Shown here: positions 1-6,932 of the stretch, in pieces
Position numbering within the stretch: the stretch's first letter is position 1
Layout of the letters: every line of letters starts with the position of its first letter
Assembly: GCA_032089155.1 (NCBI GenBank)
Contig: DAMDEV010000092.1
Span: 1 to 10,147 of the forward strand
Direction of reading: 5' to 3'
Source: Faucicola sp032089155
GTDB taxonomy: Bacteria > Pseudomonadota > Gammaproteobacteria > Pseudomonadales > Moraxellaceae
Length of the DNA: 10,147 bases
Translations under genes and position numbers: made by a program
The notes under the pieces: model-generated
What the model saw: only the letters and a program-made list of their open reading frames with translations
The model's database searches: none
Told to the model about the DNA's origin: nothing

Positions 1-98
1 CGAGCTATGGTCACTTTGGTCGCCAAGGTACTGAAACCGCTTTTACTTGGGAGCGCACTGACCGCGCAGCACTACTTAGAGCAGACGCAGGTTTATAA
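1..98 (+). CDS. metK: S-adenosylmethionine synthetase, C-terminal end only (partial)
   Basis: The reading frame beginning at base 3 encodes about 31 residues ending in TAA at 96-98; the rest of the gene lies left of the window. The visible tail contains SYGHFGR, then FTWERTD, then a short Ala/Leu-rich end. This matches the usual C-terminus of bacterial MetK (a YGHFGR motif followed by F-x-WE-x-TD). MetK is the cytoplasmic enzyme that makes S-adenosylmethionine from methionine and ATP. The assignment rests on this short tail only, but the motif is distinctive. A strong hairpin with a T-run follows 27 bases after the stop codon, so transcription probably ends there. Confidence 0.8.
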   Translation, partial: SYGHFGRQGTETAFTWERTDRAALLRADAGL

Positions 99-124
99 TT
101 TTATTGACGAAATACAAGATTTGT

Positions 125-149
125 AGGGTGCGTTTTACGCACCTTTTTA
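125..149 (+). terminator. Intrinsic terminator of metK, possibly a dispersed repeat
   Basis: A perfect 7-bp stem (GGTGCGT at 127-133, ACGCACC at 137-143) closes a TTT loop and is followed by five T residues. This is a classic rho-independent terminator for metK. The motif TAGGGTGCGTTTTACGCACC also resembles GTAGGGTGCG-type palindromes that are dispersed in many bacterial genomes. It may therefore be one copy of a repeat family acting as a terminator. The second copy needed to show that is not in this window. Confidence 0.8.
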
Positions 150-186
150 ACGTTTAATTGATGGTAGAAAATTGTAGAGAAAAGTT

Positions 187-501
187 ATGAGCGAAAACAC
201 CAACCAAATCACCGAAGAAATGAATGCGTTTTATGAGCGCGCTGATGAGTTTATCCAGCTTGCCAATACCCTTCGCACCGATGATATACACGCAGGTAAA
301 ATCAATGCCTCCATGTTGTATGCGGTCGCGCGTTTTAGTGCATGGACAGCGGCAACGGGCTTTGTCAAAGGCGCTGATTATGCCAAAGAAAAGCAAGATA
401 TTATCGAACATTTCACCAAGAATTTTGAGCGTATGCTGTCGGATAATATCGATGATTATGCCGAAAACTTCCAAAAATATATGCAAATCGGCAACCAATA
501 A
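187..501 (+). CDS. Small cytoplasmic protein, DUF3144-like
   Basis: This gene encodes 104 residues with no signal peptide or membrane segment. The sequence looks all-helical and acidic. Features that recall the DUF3144 family are FYERADEFIQLAN near residue 15, an Ala-rich central helix (ASMLYAVARFSAWTAA, about residues 38-53), and a C-terminal DDYAENFQKYM. That family has no established function. The ATG at 187 is preceded by a purine-rich AGAGAAAAG that can serve as a weak ribosome binding site. The gene lies between the metK terminator and a weaker hairpin downstream, so it is probably transcribed alone. The family assignment is from recall of the pattern and has not been searched. Confidence 0.75.
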   Translation: MSENTNQITEEMNAFYERADEFIQLANTLRTDDIHAGKINASMLYAVARFSAWTAATGFVKGADYAKEKQDIIEHFTKNFERMLSDNIDDYAENFQKYMQIGNQ

Positions 502-502
502 A

Positions 503-546
503 AACTATTTTATCAACAAATTTTCGTTGATTTTAGGGCGATAGTT
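503..546 (+). terminator. Nested hairpin after the DUF3144-like gene, weak terminator
   Basis: The inner stem is ATCAAC (512-517) pairing with GTTGAT (526-531) around an 8-base loop, followed by a short T-run to 534. An outer 6-bp pair, AACTAT (503-508) with ATAGTT (541-546), encloses it. The stem is AT-rich and the T-run short, so termination would be inefficient. It overlaps the candidate promoter of the next gene. Confidence 0.35.
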
Positions 547-555
547 GGATACATT
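527..555 (+). promoter_or_regulatory. Candidate promoter of the exported-protein gene
   Basis: TTGATT (527-532) and TACATT (550-555) are separated by exactly 17 bases and end 30 bases before the ATG at 586. Each hexamer matches 4 of 6 consensus positions, so this is suggestive only. Confidence 0.3.
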
Positions 556-585
556 AAAAATTAACATCCCACTAAAAAGATTGCT

Positions 586-1170
586 ATGTCCGTCAAAAGC
601 GCCCTTACTACCCTTCTTTCTGTTCTTTCGTTGCTTGGTCTATCCACCTTATCCAGCCATGCTGAAACAGTGGCAGGCTATCGCTTTGAAAATTACCCTG
701 CCCCACTATATATAGGCAAACCTGCCAAACTTAACTATAAAAGTGACCCAATTGCAAAGTTGTTTAAAACTCGGATTACCGAAGCCTATCAACAAGGTGA
801 GATAGGTTTTGGGGGCAACTTTGTGGTGGCAATGTGGGGCTGTGGTACAGGGTGTATCAGTGGCGCAATGGCAGATAAACGTACGGGACGTGTGTATCCG
901 CTACCCATTAACGAAGAAACTGCGTATGACTTTGGCTGTTGGTCAGTCGATGATAGCGATGAAGATGAACGAGTGAGTTTTTACCCCAATAGCCGTTTGT
1001 TAATTACCCGTACTTGTGAGCAAGCGCCTATTGAAAACAGCAACACCGCCAAACGCCATGTTACCTATTACGTGAATGTATGGAATGATAAAACCAAAAA
1101 ATTCAACCTTATCAAAACTGTCAAACAAAAAAAAATGGTGATCACCGAACCACAGACCACCACTGAATAA
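586..1170 (+). CDS. Exported protein of unknown function with four cysteines
   Basis: This gene encodes 194 residues. Residues 1-26 form a clear Sec signal peptide: a short basic start (K4), a Leu/Ser-rich hydrophobic core and an S-H-A cleavage site before E27, so the mature protein should be periplasmic or secreted. The cysteine after the core is not in a lipobox, so a lipoprotein is unlikely. The mature part has C86 and C90 in a WGCGTGC motif, plus C118 (FGCW) and C144 (TCE). An even number of cysteines in an exported protein suggests disulfides. The overall pattern (a YPAPLYIGKPAKL start, WGCGTGC, then a KRTGRVYPLP segment) recalls conserved hypothetical proteins of Moraxellaceae, but no function is known to me. 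The tail is Lys/Thr-rich. It converges on the minus-strand gene at 1282. Confidence 0.8.
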   Translation: MSVKSALTTLLSVLSLLGLSTLSSHAETVAGYRFENYPAPLYIGKPAKLNYKSDPIAKLFKTRITEAYQQGEIGFGGNFVVAMWGCGTGCISGAMADKRTGRVYPLPINEETAYDFGCWSVDDSDEDERVSFYPNSRLLITRTCEQAPIENSNTAKRHVTYYVNVWNDKTKKFNLIKTVKQKKMVITEPQTTTE

Positions 1171-1281
1171 CCAAATTTAACAACCCAAGATGAGGCAGGC
1201 AAAAATGCTGAGTTTAGCCTAATAAGCTGCTTAAACTTATCAATACCTAGAATAACTCAGAAGATAAGGGTGCTAATAAAC

Positions 1282-1638
1282 TTAGAATAAACGCGACAAT
1301 AGCACGCCCATCAGCACCATGACCAATATAATCACGCTCACTCGCCACACCCAACGTGGAATCAATGGCACTTTGATATTTTCTTGTTTAAGATGATTAT
1401 CTAATCCTTGTGTCAATGTGCTAAAGCCTTGCTCTTTAGTCTCTACTGATGGCGCAGGATGGGCAGTAGGCGGCGTTTGACTGTTTGCCGCTAACGCTTG
1501 GTTTTCATACGCATCAATTTGTTGTTTTGCCTCATCTAAGCTAATGCCCTGCTCTTGTGCATGGGTTTTGATGGCGATGACGTAGTTTTTTTTATCGACC
1601 AGTTGTTTGATATGACTCGGTAACGTTGATTGTGCCAT
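1282..1638 (-). CDS. Small protein with C-terminal membrane anchor and L7/L12-like N-terminal segment
   Basis: This gene encodes 118 residues in three parts. Residues 9-45 look like a helical segment resembling the C-terminal domain of ribosomal protein L7/L12 (pattern I-K-x-L-V-x-K-K-x-x-x-x-A-I-K, then G-I-S-L-x-E-A-K). Such segments occur in small membrane-associated proteins of unknown role. Residues 50-90 are a Pro/Thr/Gln-rich linker. Residues 96-115 form one hydrophobic helix (WVWRVSVIILVMVLMGVLLS) that leaves only a few residues beyond it, so the protein is probably tail-anchored in the inner membrane facing the cytoplasm. The start at 1638 is well supported: GAGGAA lies 6 bases upstream on the minus strand (1645-1650 on the plus strand). 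The gene is divergent from prpB and convergent with the exported-protein gene. Its function is unknown. Confidence 0.75.
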   Translation of the reverse strand: MAQSTLPSHIKQLVDKKNYVIAIKTHAQEQGISLDEAKQQIDAYENQALAANSQTPPTAHPAPSVETKEQGFSTLTQGLDNHLKQENIKVPLIPRWVWRVSVIILVMVLMGVLLSRLF

Positions 1639-1724
1639 AAGTAATTCCTCAAATTTTAATCCGTATATGATGCCTAGTTTGCTAAACTTATTTTAGAAGA
1701 ATGTAGCAACGAACGCCTGTTTAT

Positions 1725-1744
1725 TGTAAATAAATGTAAATAAA
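1725..1744. repeat. Two tandem copies of TGTAAATAAA
   Basis: Two exact 10-base copies lie at 1725-1734 and 1735-1744, followed by TG as if a third copy began. They sit in the AT-rich spacer between the tail-anchored gene and prpB. This may be a simple low-complexity duplication. No role is evident. Confidence 0.5.
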
Positions 1745-1873
1745 TGATCGACATTTTGAGCAAAATATTCACCTTTTAAAAGTTAGCGCGACTAATTATG
1801 TGAAAATAGAAGTTTACTATTCATTTTTCGCATACTTTTATTTTTACTTAACTTAATTTTTAAAAATGACGTA

Positions 1874-1902
1874 CTGACAGGTGATTTTTTTGTGCGTATA
1901 CT
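1874..1902 (+). promoter_or_regulatory. Promoter of the prp genes (prpB upstream)
   Basis: CTGACA (1874-1879) and TATACT (1897-1902) each match 5 of 6 positions of the sigma70 hexamers and are separated by the ideal 17 bases. Transcription would start near 1909, leaving a leader of about 100 bases before prpB. The -10 hexamer overlaps the first half of the GTATAC pair described in the next entry. Confidence 0.65.
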
Positions 1903-1913
1903 TATGGGTATAC
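1896..1913. promoter_or_regulatory. Paired GTATAC sites, candidate operator
   Basis: Two identical palindromes, GTATAC at 1896-1901 and at 1908-1913, are separated by 6 bases, so their centres are 12 bases apart. One covers the -10 hexamer and the other the predicted start of transcription. A GT-AT-AC core is typical of operators bound by FCD-type GntR regulators, and methylcitrate genes in related bacteria are often controlled by such a protein. No regulator gene is in the window. The function is inferred from position and pattern. Confidence 0.45.
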
Positions 1914-2011
1914 TAAGGCAAAGCAGCAAATAACCTGCCCTAAACCTAAATCAGGGCTGATTAACACTAACTTTGCTATTTTCCCCCTCAATCATGTAAA
2001 AAGGAAGCAAC

Positions 2012-2905
2012 ATGGCACCTATCTCTGCAGGTCGTAAATTCCGTGACGCCATCGAGTCTGAAAAAGCCGAAGGTCGTCCCCTTCAAATCGTTGGCACTAT
2101 CAATGCCTACACTGCCATGATGGCAAGTCAGGTCGGTCATAAAGCAATTTATCTCTCAGGTGGCGGTGTTGCTAATGCCTCATTTGGTTTGCCTGACCTC
2201 GGTATGACGAGCCTTAACGATGTATTGACCGATGCCACCCGTATCACCAATGCGGTTGACACACCATTATTGGTTGACATCGACACGGGTTGGGGCGGCG
2301 CATTTAATATCGCCCAAACCATCAAACAAATGGAAAAAGCAGGCGTTGCCGCAGTCCATATCGAAGACCAAGTGGCGCAAAAACGCTGTGGTCATCGCCC
2401 TAACAAAGAAATCGTCTCAACCGCTGAAATGGTTGACCGTCTAAAAGCTGCGCTGGATGCCAAAGTTGACCCAGATTTTGTGGTGATGGCACGAACCGAT
2501 GCGCTGTCGGTGGAAGGTTTGGATGCGGCGGTTGAACGTGCGGTAGCGTTTCAAGAAGCAGGCGCAGACATGATTTTTGCTGAAGCATTGACCGATATCG
2601 CCATGTACCGCAAATTTACTGACGTGTTAGACATTCCCGTGCTTGCCAACATGACTGAGTTTGGGCAAACCGACCTTTATAGTACCAAAGAGCTGTTTGA
2701 CGTGGGCGTTGACATGGTACTTTATCCATTATCTGCGTTTCGTGCGATGAATAAAGCCGCCCTCAATGTCTACCAAGCCTTAAAAGATGAAGGCGTACAA
2801 ACCTCCGTGGTCGACACCATGCAAACCCGCATGGAATTGTATGATTTCTTAAACTACCACTCATACGAGCAAAAATTGGACGCATTATTTAAATCAAAAA
2901 AATAA
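2012..2905 (+). CDS. prpB: 2-methylisocitrate lyase
   Basis: PrpB splits (2R,3S)-2-methylisocitrate into succinate and pyruvate, the last step of the methylcitrate cycle for propionyl-CoA disposal. The product is 297 residues, the usual length of the family. It shows the isocitrate lyase/PEP mutase barrel signatures: GGGVANASFGLPDLG near residue 50, the metal-binding D89-I-D91-TGWGG segment, and the active-site K124-R-C126-G-H128 motif with the catalytic cysteine. The KRCGH motif, short length and pairing with prpC separate it from true isocitrate lyase, which is much longer. The ATG at 2012 has AAGGA at 2001-2005, six bases upstream. It is the first gene of the prp group, about 100 bases after the predicted transcription start, and is followed 61 bases later by prpC. 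Confidence 0.95.
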   Translation: MAPISAGRKFRDAIESEKAEGRPLQIVGTINAYTAMMASQVGHKAIYLSGGGVANASFGLPDLGMTSLNDVLTDATRITNAVDTPLLVDIDTGWGGAFNIAQTIKQMEKAGVAAVHIEDQVAQKRCGHRPNKEIVSTAEMVDRLKAALDAKVDPDFVVMARTDALSVEGLDAAVERAVAFQEAGADMIFAEALTDIAMYRKFTDVLDIPVLANMTEFGQTDLYSTKELFDVGVDMVLYPLSAFRAMNKAALNVYQALKDEGVQTSVVDTMQTRMELYDFLNYHSYEQKLDALFKSKK

Positions 2906-2966
2906 TTGGCGAACTATGCTCAACAATTAATGTCAAACATTTAATAAAGCTAAAAGGAGTTTTACC

Positions 2967-4139
2967 ATGTCAAAAGACACCCCAGTGACAGACGCGAGCG
3001 ACAACAAGCCAAAACCCAAAAAAAGCGTTGCCCTATCAGGCGTACCCGCCGGTAACACTGCCCTATGTACCGTAGGGCGTACAGGCAATGATTTAAGCTA
3101 TCGTGGTTATGATATTTTGGATTTGGCAAAAGACAGCGAGTTCGAAGAAGTGGCGCACCTACTGATTCATGGTCATTTGCCAAACCGTCATGAGCTAGCG
3201 GCGTACAAGAAAAAACTCAAAACCCTGCGTAACTTGCCGGTCAATGTACTGGCGGTGTTAGAAGCCTTGCCTGCCCACGCCCACCCGATGGATGTGATGC
3301 GTACCGGCGTATCGGCACTGGGCTGCACCTTGCCTGAACGTGAAAGCCAACCTACCTCAGAAGCCCGTGATATCGCCGACAAGCTTATCGCCTCATTAGG
3401 CTCAATGCTACTTTACTGGTACCACTATAGCCACAATGGCAAAGTCATCAGCCTTGAGAGCGACCAAGACAGCATTGGCGGTCACTTCCTTGAGCTATTA
3501 CAAGGTGAATCACCCAGTGAATCGCATATCAAAGCCATGCACATCTCGCTTATTTTGTATGCTGAGCATGAGTTCAATGCGTCAACCTTTACCAGCCGCG
3601 TGATTACGGGGACTGGCTCGGATATGTATTCCGCCATCTCAGGCGCAATCGGTGCATTAAAAGGTCCAAAACATGGCGGCGCCAATGAAGTGGCGTATGA
3701 CATCCAAAAACGCTACCGCAATGCCGACGATGCAGAAAAAGACATCCTTGAGCGTCTTGAGAAAAAAGAAGTTATTATTGGCTTTGGTCACCCTGTGTAT
3801 ACCGTGAGCGACCCACGCAACGTGGTCATTAAAGAGGTAGCACGTAACTTATCCAAAGAAACAGGCGACATGACCCTATTTGATGTGGCAGAACGCCTAG
3901 AAAGCGTGATGTGGGATAACAAAAAAATGTTCCCAAATCTCGACTGGTTCTCAGCGGTCAGCTACCACAAAATGGGCGTGCCCACTGCCATGTTTACCCC
4001 ATTATTTGTGATTGCGCGTACTGCTGGCTGGTCAGCGCACGTGCTTGAGCAACGTGCCGATGGCAAAATCATCCGTCCTTCTGCCAACTACACAGGCCCT
4101 GATGACCAAAAATTTGTGCCGCTGGATGAGCGTCAATAA
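2967..4139 (+). CDS. prpC: 2-methylcitrate synthase
   Basis: PrpC condenses propionyl-CoA with oxaloacetate to give 2-methylcitrate and CoA. The product is 390 residues, matching PrpC and shorter than the hexameric type II citrate synthases. All three catalytic residues of the citrate synthase fold are visible: H236 in GPKHGGANE, H275 in GFGHPVY, and D326 in PNLDWFSAV. The N-terminal SVALSGVPAGNTALCTVG stretch and SYRGYDILDLA are typical of PrpC, and the location between prpB and acnD settles the substrate. A strong AAAAGGAG (2952-2959) lies 7 bases before the ATG. Residues 1-20 are a Lys/Pro/Asp-rich extension of no known role. A strong hairpin follows 18 bases after the stop codon. Confidence 0.95.
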   Translation: MSKDTPVTDASDNKPKPKKSVALSGVPAGNTALCTVGRTGNDLSYRGYDILDLAKDSEFEEVAHLLIHGHLPNRHELAAYKKKLKTLRNLPVNVLAVLEALPAHAHPMDVMRTGVSALGCTLPERESQPTSEARDIADKLIASLGSMLLYWYHYSHNGKVISLESDQDSIGGHFLELLQGESPSESHIKAMHISLILYAEHEFNASTFTSRVITGTGSDMYSAISGAIGALKGPKHGGANEVAYDIQKRYRNADDAEKDILERLEKKEVIIGFGHPVYTVSDPRNVVIKEVARNLSKETGDMTLFDVAERLESVMWDNKKMFPNLDWFSAVSYHKMGVPTAMFTPLFVIARTAGWSAHVLEQRADGKIIRPSANYTGPDDQKFVPLDERQ

Positions 4140-4157
4140 TTAGCGTTTTAATCGTAT

Positions 4158-4205
4158 AAAAAGCCTTTCAGGTCAGCCTACTCATTGATTTGAAAGGCTT
4201 TTTTT
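4158..4205 (+). terminator. Hairpin with T-run between prpC and acnD
   Basis: AAAAAGCCTTTCA (4158-4170) pairs perfectly over 13 bp with TGAAAGGCTTTTT (4191-4203), with a 20-base loop and a run of T residues to 4205. It has the form of an intrinsic terminator, although the loop is longer than usual. Because acnD starts 33 bases later on the same strand, the element probably reduces rather than abolishes transcription into acnD, unless acnD has its own promoter in the short AT-rich gap. Confidence 0.75.
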
Positions 4206-4237
4206 CTAATGGATTATTAATTTTAAGGTTAAGCCAA

Positions 4238-6844
4238 ATGACAAGCCAATACCGCAAACCCTTACCCAATTCTGATTTGGAATACTACGACACCCGCCAA
4301 GCGGTGAATGACATCACCCCAAACGCGTATGACAAACTCCCCTACACCTCGCGTATTTTAGCCGAGCAACTGGTGCGTAAAGTCAGCGACCCAAATGAAC
4401 TGACCGCTGCGCTCAAACAGCTCATCAACCGTGAGCGGACGTTAGACTTTCCTTGGTACCCTGCGCGTGTGGTGTGTCATGACATCCTGGGTCAAACTGC
4501 CCTTGTGGACTTGGCAGGATTGCGTGATGCTATCGCTGAGCAAGGCGGCGACCCAAGCAAGGTCAACCCTGTGGTACAAACCCAGCTGATTGTTGACCAC
4601 TCGCTTGCTGTGGAATGTGGTGGTTATGACCCAGATGCATTTGAAAAAAACCGCGCCATTGAAGATCGCCGCAACGAAGACCGTTTTCACTTTATCAACT
4701 GGACAAAGACTGCCTTTGAAAACGTGGACGTGATTCCCGCAGGCAACGGCATCATGCACCAAATCAACCTAGAGAAAATGTCACCTGTGATCCAAGTACA
4801 AAATGGCATCGCCTACCCAGATACTTGCGTGGGTACAGACAGTCACACCCCACACGTGGATGCGCTGGGGGTGATTTCGGTAGGTGTCGGTGGACTGGAA
4901 GCAGAAACCGTGATGCTCGGTCACCCATCGATGATGCGTCTGCCGGATATCGTGGGCGTACACCTCAAAGGCAAACGCCAATCTGGCATCACTGCCACTG
5001 ATATCGTACTTGCCCTCACTGAGTTTTTGCGTAAAGAGCGCGTGGTCGGTGCCTATGTGGAATTCTTCGGTGAAGGCGCAGACAGCCTATCCATCGGTGA
5101 CCGTGCCACCATCGCCAACATGACCCCAGAATATGGCGCAACCGCAGGGTTATTTTATATTGATGGGCAAACCATCGACTATCTACGCCTCACAGGTCGT
5201 GAAGACAAACAAGTTGAACTGGTAGAAAACTATGCCAAAACTGCAGGGCTGTGGTCATCTGACCTCGTCAATGCCGACTATGAGCGTGTGCTTGAGTTTG
5301 ATTTGTCACTCGTGACCCGTAACATGGCAGGTCCTTCAAATCCTCATGCGCGCGTATCGACTTCTGAGCTCTCTGCCAAAGGCATTGCCCATGCCGAAGG
5401 TGAAGCGGTACCTGAATCAGAGAATGGCTTAATGCCTGATGGTGCGGTGATTATCGCGGCTATCACCTCGTGTACCAACACCTCAAACCCTCGTAACGTG
5501 GTAGCAGCGGCATTGCTTGCCAAAAAAGCCAACGAACTTGGCTTGACCCGTAAACCTTGGGTCAAATCATCCTTTGCCCCTGGCTCAAAAGTGGCTGAAC
5601 TGTATTTGCAAGACGCTAACCTATTGCCAGAACTGGAAAAACTCGGCTTTGGTATCGTGGCATTTGCCTGTACCACTTGCAACGGTATGTCAGGTGCATT
5701 AGATCCCGCGATTCAGCAAGAAATCATCGACCGTGACCTGTATGCCACTGCGGTGTTGTCAGGCAACCGTAACTTTGACGGACGTATTCATCCCTATGCC
5801 AAACAAGCCTTTTTGGCAAGCCCGCCGCTGGTGGTGGCGTATGCGATTGCAGGGACAATTCGTTTTGATATCGAAAAAGACGTACTTGGCGTGGTCAATG
5901 GTAAAGAGATTCGCCTTATCGATATTTGGCCATCGGATGAAGAGATTGACGCAATTGTGGCAAAACACGTCAAACCTGAGCAATTCCGTCAAATCTATAT
6001 CCCGATGTTCAACCTTGACCGCAGCGAAAAAGCCGACAGTCCACTGTATAACTGGCGCCCCATGTCAACCTATATCCGCCGTCCACCCTACTGGGAAGGC
6101 GCGCTAGCGGGCGAACGCACCTTAAAAGGTATGCGTCCACTTGCCATCTTGCCTGACAATATCACCACCGACCACTTGTCGCCCTCGAATGCGATTTTGG
6201 CAAGCTCGGCAGCAGGCGAATACTTGGCAAAAATGGGCTTACCCGAAGAAGACTTTAACAGCTATGCTACCCACCGCGGCGACCACTTAACCGCGCAACG
6301 TGCGACCTTTGCCAATCCAAAACTGTTCAATGAAATGGTGAAAAATGACGATGGCAGTACCAAGCAAGGCTCACTGGCTCGCGTTGAGCCTGAAGGTCAA
6401 GTGATGCGGATGTGGGAAGCGATTGAGACTTATATGAACCGCAAGCAACCACTCATCATCATCGCCGGGGCGGACTATGGTCAAGGCTCTAGCCGTGACT
6501 GGGCTGCCAAAGGTGTGCGTCTGGCTGGGGTGGAAGCGATTGTGGCGGAAGGCTTTGAGCGGATTCACCGTACCAACCTTATCGGTATGGGTGTGCTGCC
6601 GCTTGAATTTAAAGCTGGGACGACGCGTATCACGCTAGGGCTAGATGGGACTGAGACCTATGATGTGATTGGTGACATTTCGCCACGTTGTGATTTGACG
6701 CTGGTGATTAATAAAGAAGGCTCGCAGCCGCTTGAAGTGCCTGTGACCTGCCGTCTTGATACCCAAGCGGAAGTGGATACTTACAATGCTGGTGGCGTAC
6801 TACAAAAATTCGCTCAAGACTTCTTAAAAGGTGAAGTGGCGTAA
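4238..6844 (+). CDS. acnD: Fe/S-dependent 2-methylcitrate dehydratase (AcnD-type aconitase)
   Basis: AcnD dehydrates 2-methylcitrate to a 2-methylaconitate; in studied bacteria PrpF then isomerises the product and an aconitase rehydrates it. From the ATG at 4238 the protein has 868 residues, the usual AcnD length. The three cysteines that hold the [4Fe-4S] cluster are C412 (in SCTNTSNP), C478 and C481 (in FACTTCNG). Other aconitase motifs are VGTDSHTPHVDALG in the N-terminal half, N641-ITTDHLSPSN, and the swivel-domain GADYGQGSSRDW starting at G744. The longer frame opens at a TTG at 4190 inside the terminator hairpin and would add 16 unlikely residues. The 4238 start has AAGG (4225-4228) nine bases upstream and the normal N-terminus. 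No prpF follows; an unrelated AT-rich gene does. AcnA is the alternative call but is less likely next to prpBC. Confidence 0.92.
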   Translation: MTSQYRKPLPNSDLEYYDTRQAVNDITPNAYDKLPYTSRILAEQLVRKVSDPNELTAALKQLINRERTLDFPWYPARVVCHDILGQTALVDLAGLRDAIAEQGGDPSKVNPVVQTQLIVDHSLAVECGGYDPDAFEKNRAIEDRRNEDRFHFINWTKTAFENVDVIPAGNGIMHQINLEKMSPVIQVQNGIAYPDTCVGTDSHTPHVDALGVISVGVGGLEAETVMLGHPSMMRLPDIVGVHLKGKRQSGITATDIVLALTEFLRKERVVGAYVEFFGEGADSLSIGDRATIANMTPEYGATAGLFYIDGQTIDYLRLTGREDKQVELVENYAKTAGLWSSDLVNADYERVLEFDLSLVTRNMAGPSNPHARVSTSELSAKGIAHAEGEAVPESENGLMPDGAVIIAAITSCTNTSNPRNVVAAALLAKKANELGLTRKPWVKSSFAPGSKVAELYLQDANLLPELEKLGFGIVAFACTTCNGMSGALDPAIQQEIIDRDLYATAVLSGNRNFDGRIHPYAKQAFLASPPLVVAYAIAGTIRFDIEKDVLGVVNGKEIRLIDIWPSDEEIDAIVAKHVKPEQFRQIYIPMFNLDRSEKADSPLYNWRPMSTYIRRPPYWEGALAGERTLKGMRPLAILPDNITTDHLSPSNAILASSAAGEYLAKMGLPEEDFNSYATHRGDHLTAQRATFANPKLFNEMVKNDDGSTKQGSLARVEPEGQVMRMWEAIETYMNRKQPLIIIAGADYGQGSSRDWAAKGVRLAGVEAIVAEGFERIHRTNLIGMGVLPLEFKAGTTRITLGLDGTETYDVIGDISPRCDLTLVINKEGSQPLEVPVTCRLDTQAEVDTYNAGGVLQKFAQDFLKGEVA

Positions 6845-6871
6845 TTTCTACCAAATAATTGTTTAATATTT

Positions 6872-6903
6872 AAAAGCCGAGTATGATAAATGCTCGGTTT
6901 TTT
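6872..6903 (+). terminator. Intrinsic terminator of acnD
   Basis: A 12-bp stem (6872-6883 with 6891-6902, core CCGAG/CTCGG, two G-T pairs) has a 7-base loop and ends in six or more T residues. It lies 28 bases after the acnD stop codon and closes the prp transcription unit before the AT-rich orphan gene. Confidence 0.85.
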
Positions 6904-6932
6904 ATTATCATTATATTTTTATAGGATACTTT

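Noticed and set aside
154..544. Frames overlapping the DUF3144-like gene on both strands
   Set aside because: The frame at 187-501 has a family-like sequence and a reasonable start. The others overlap it completely and look like shadows.
1208..1260. CTGAGTT/AACTCAG inverted repeat between the convergent genes
   Set aside because: The 7-bp arms are 39 bases apart with no T-run, so a bidirectional terminator is possible but not supported.
4190..4237. Longer acnD frame opening at TTG 4190
   Set aside because: The extra 16 residues are encoded by the terminator stem and spacer, the start would be TTG without a ribosome binding site, and AcnD proteins normally begin near the ATG at 4238, which has AAGG upstream.
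2400..5992. Several minus-strand open frames of 60-112 codons inside prpB, prpC and acnD
   Set aside because: They are antisense shadows of well-supported genes, have no domain-like sequence or ribosome binding sites, and arise from codon bias on the coding strand.
5733..6107. A 124-codon plus-strand frame inside acnD
   Set aside because: It lies out of frame within the confirmed aconitase coding sequence, and its translation is a Trp/Arg/Cys-rich jumble with no recognisable domain.
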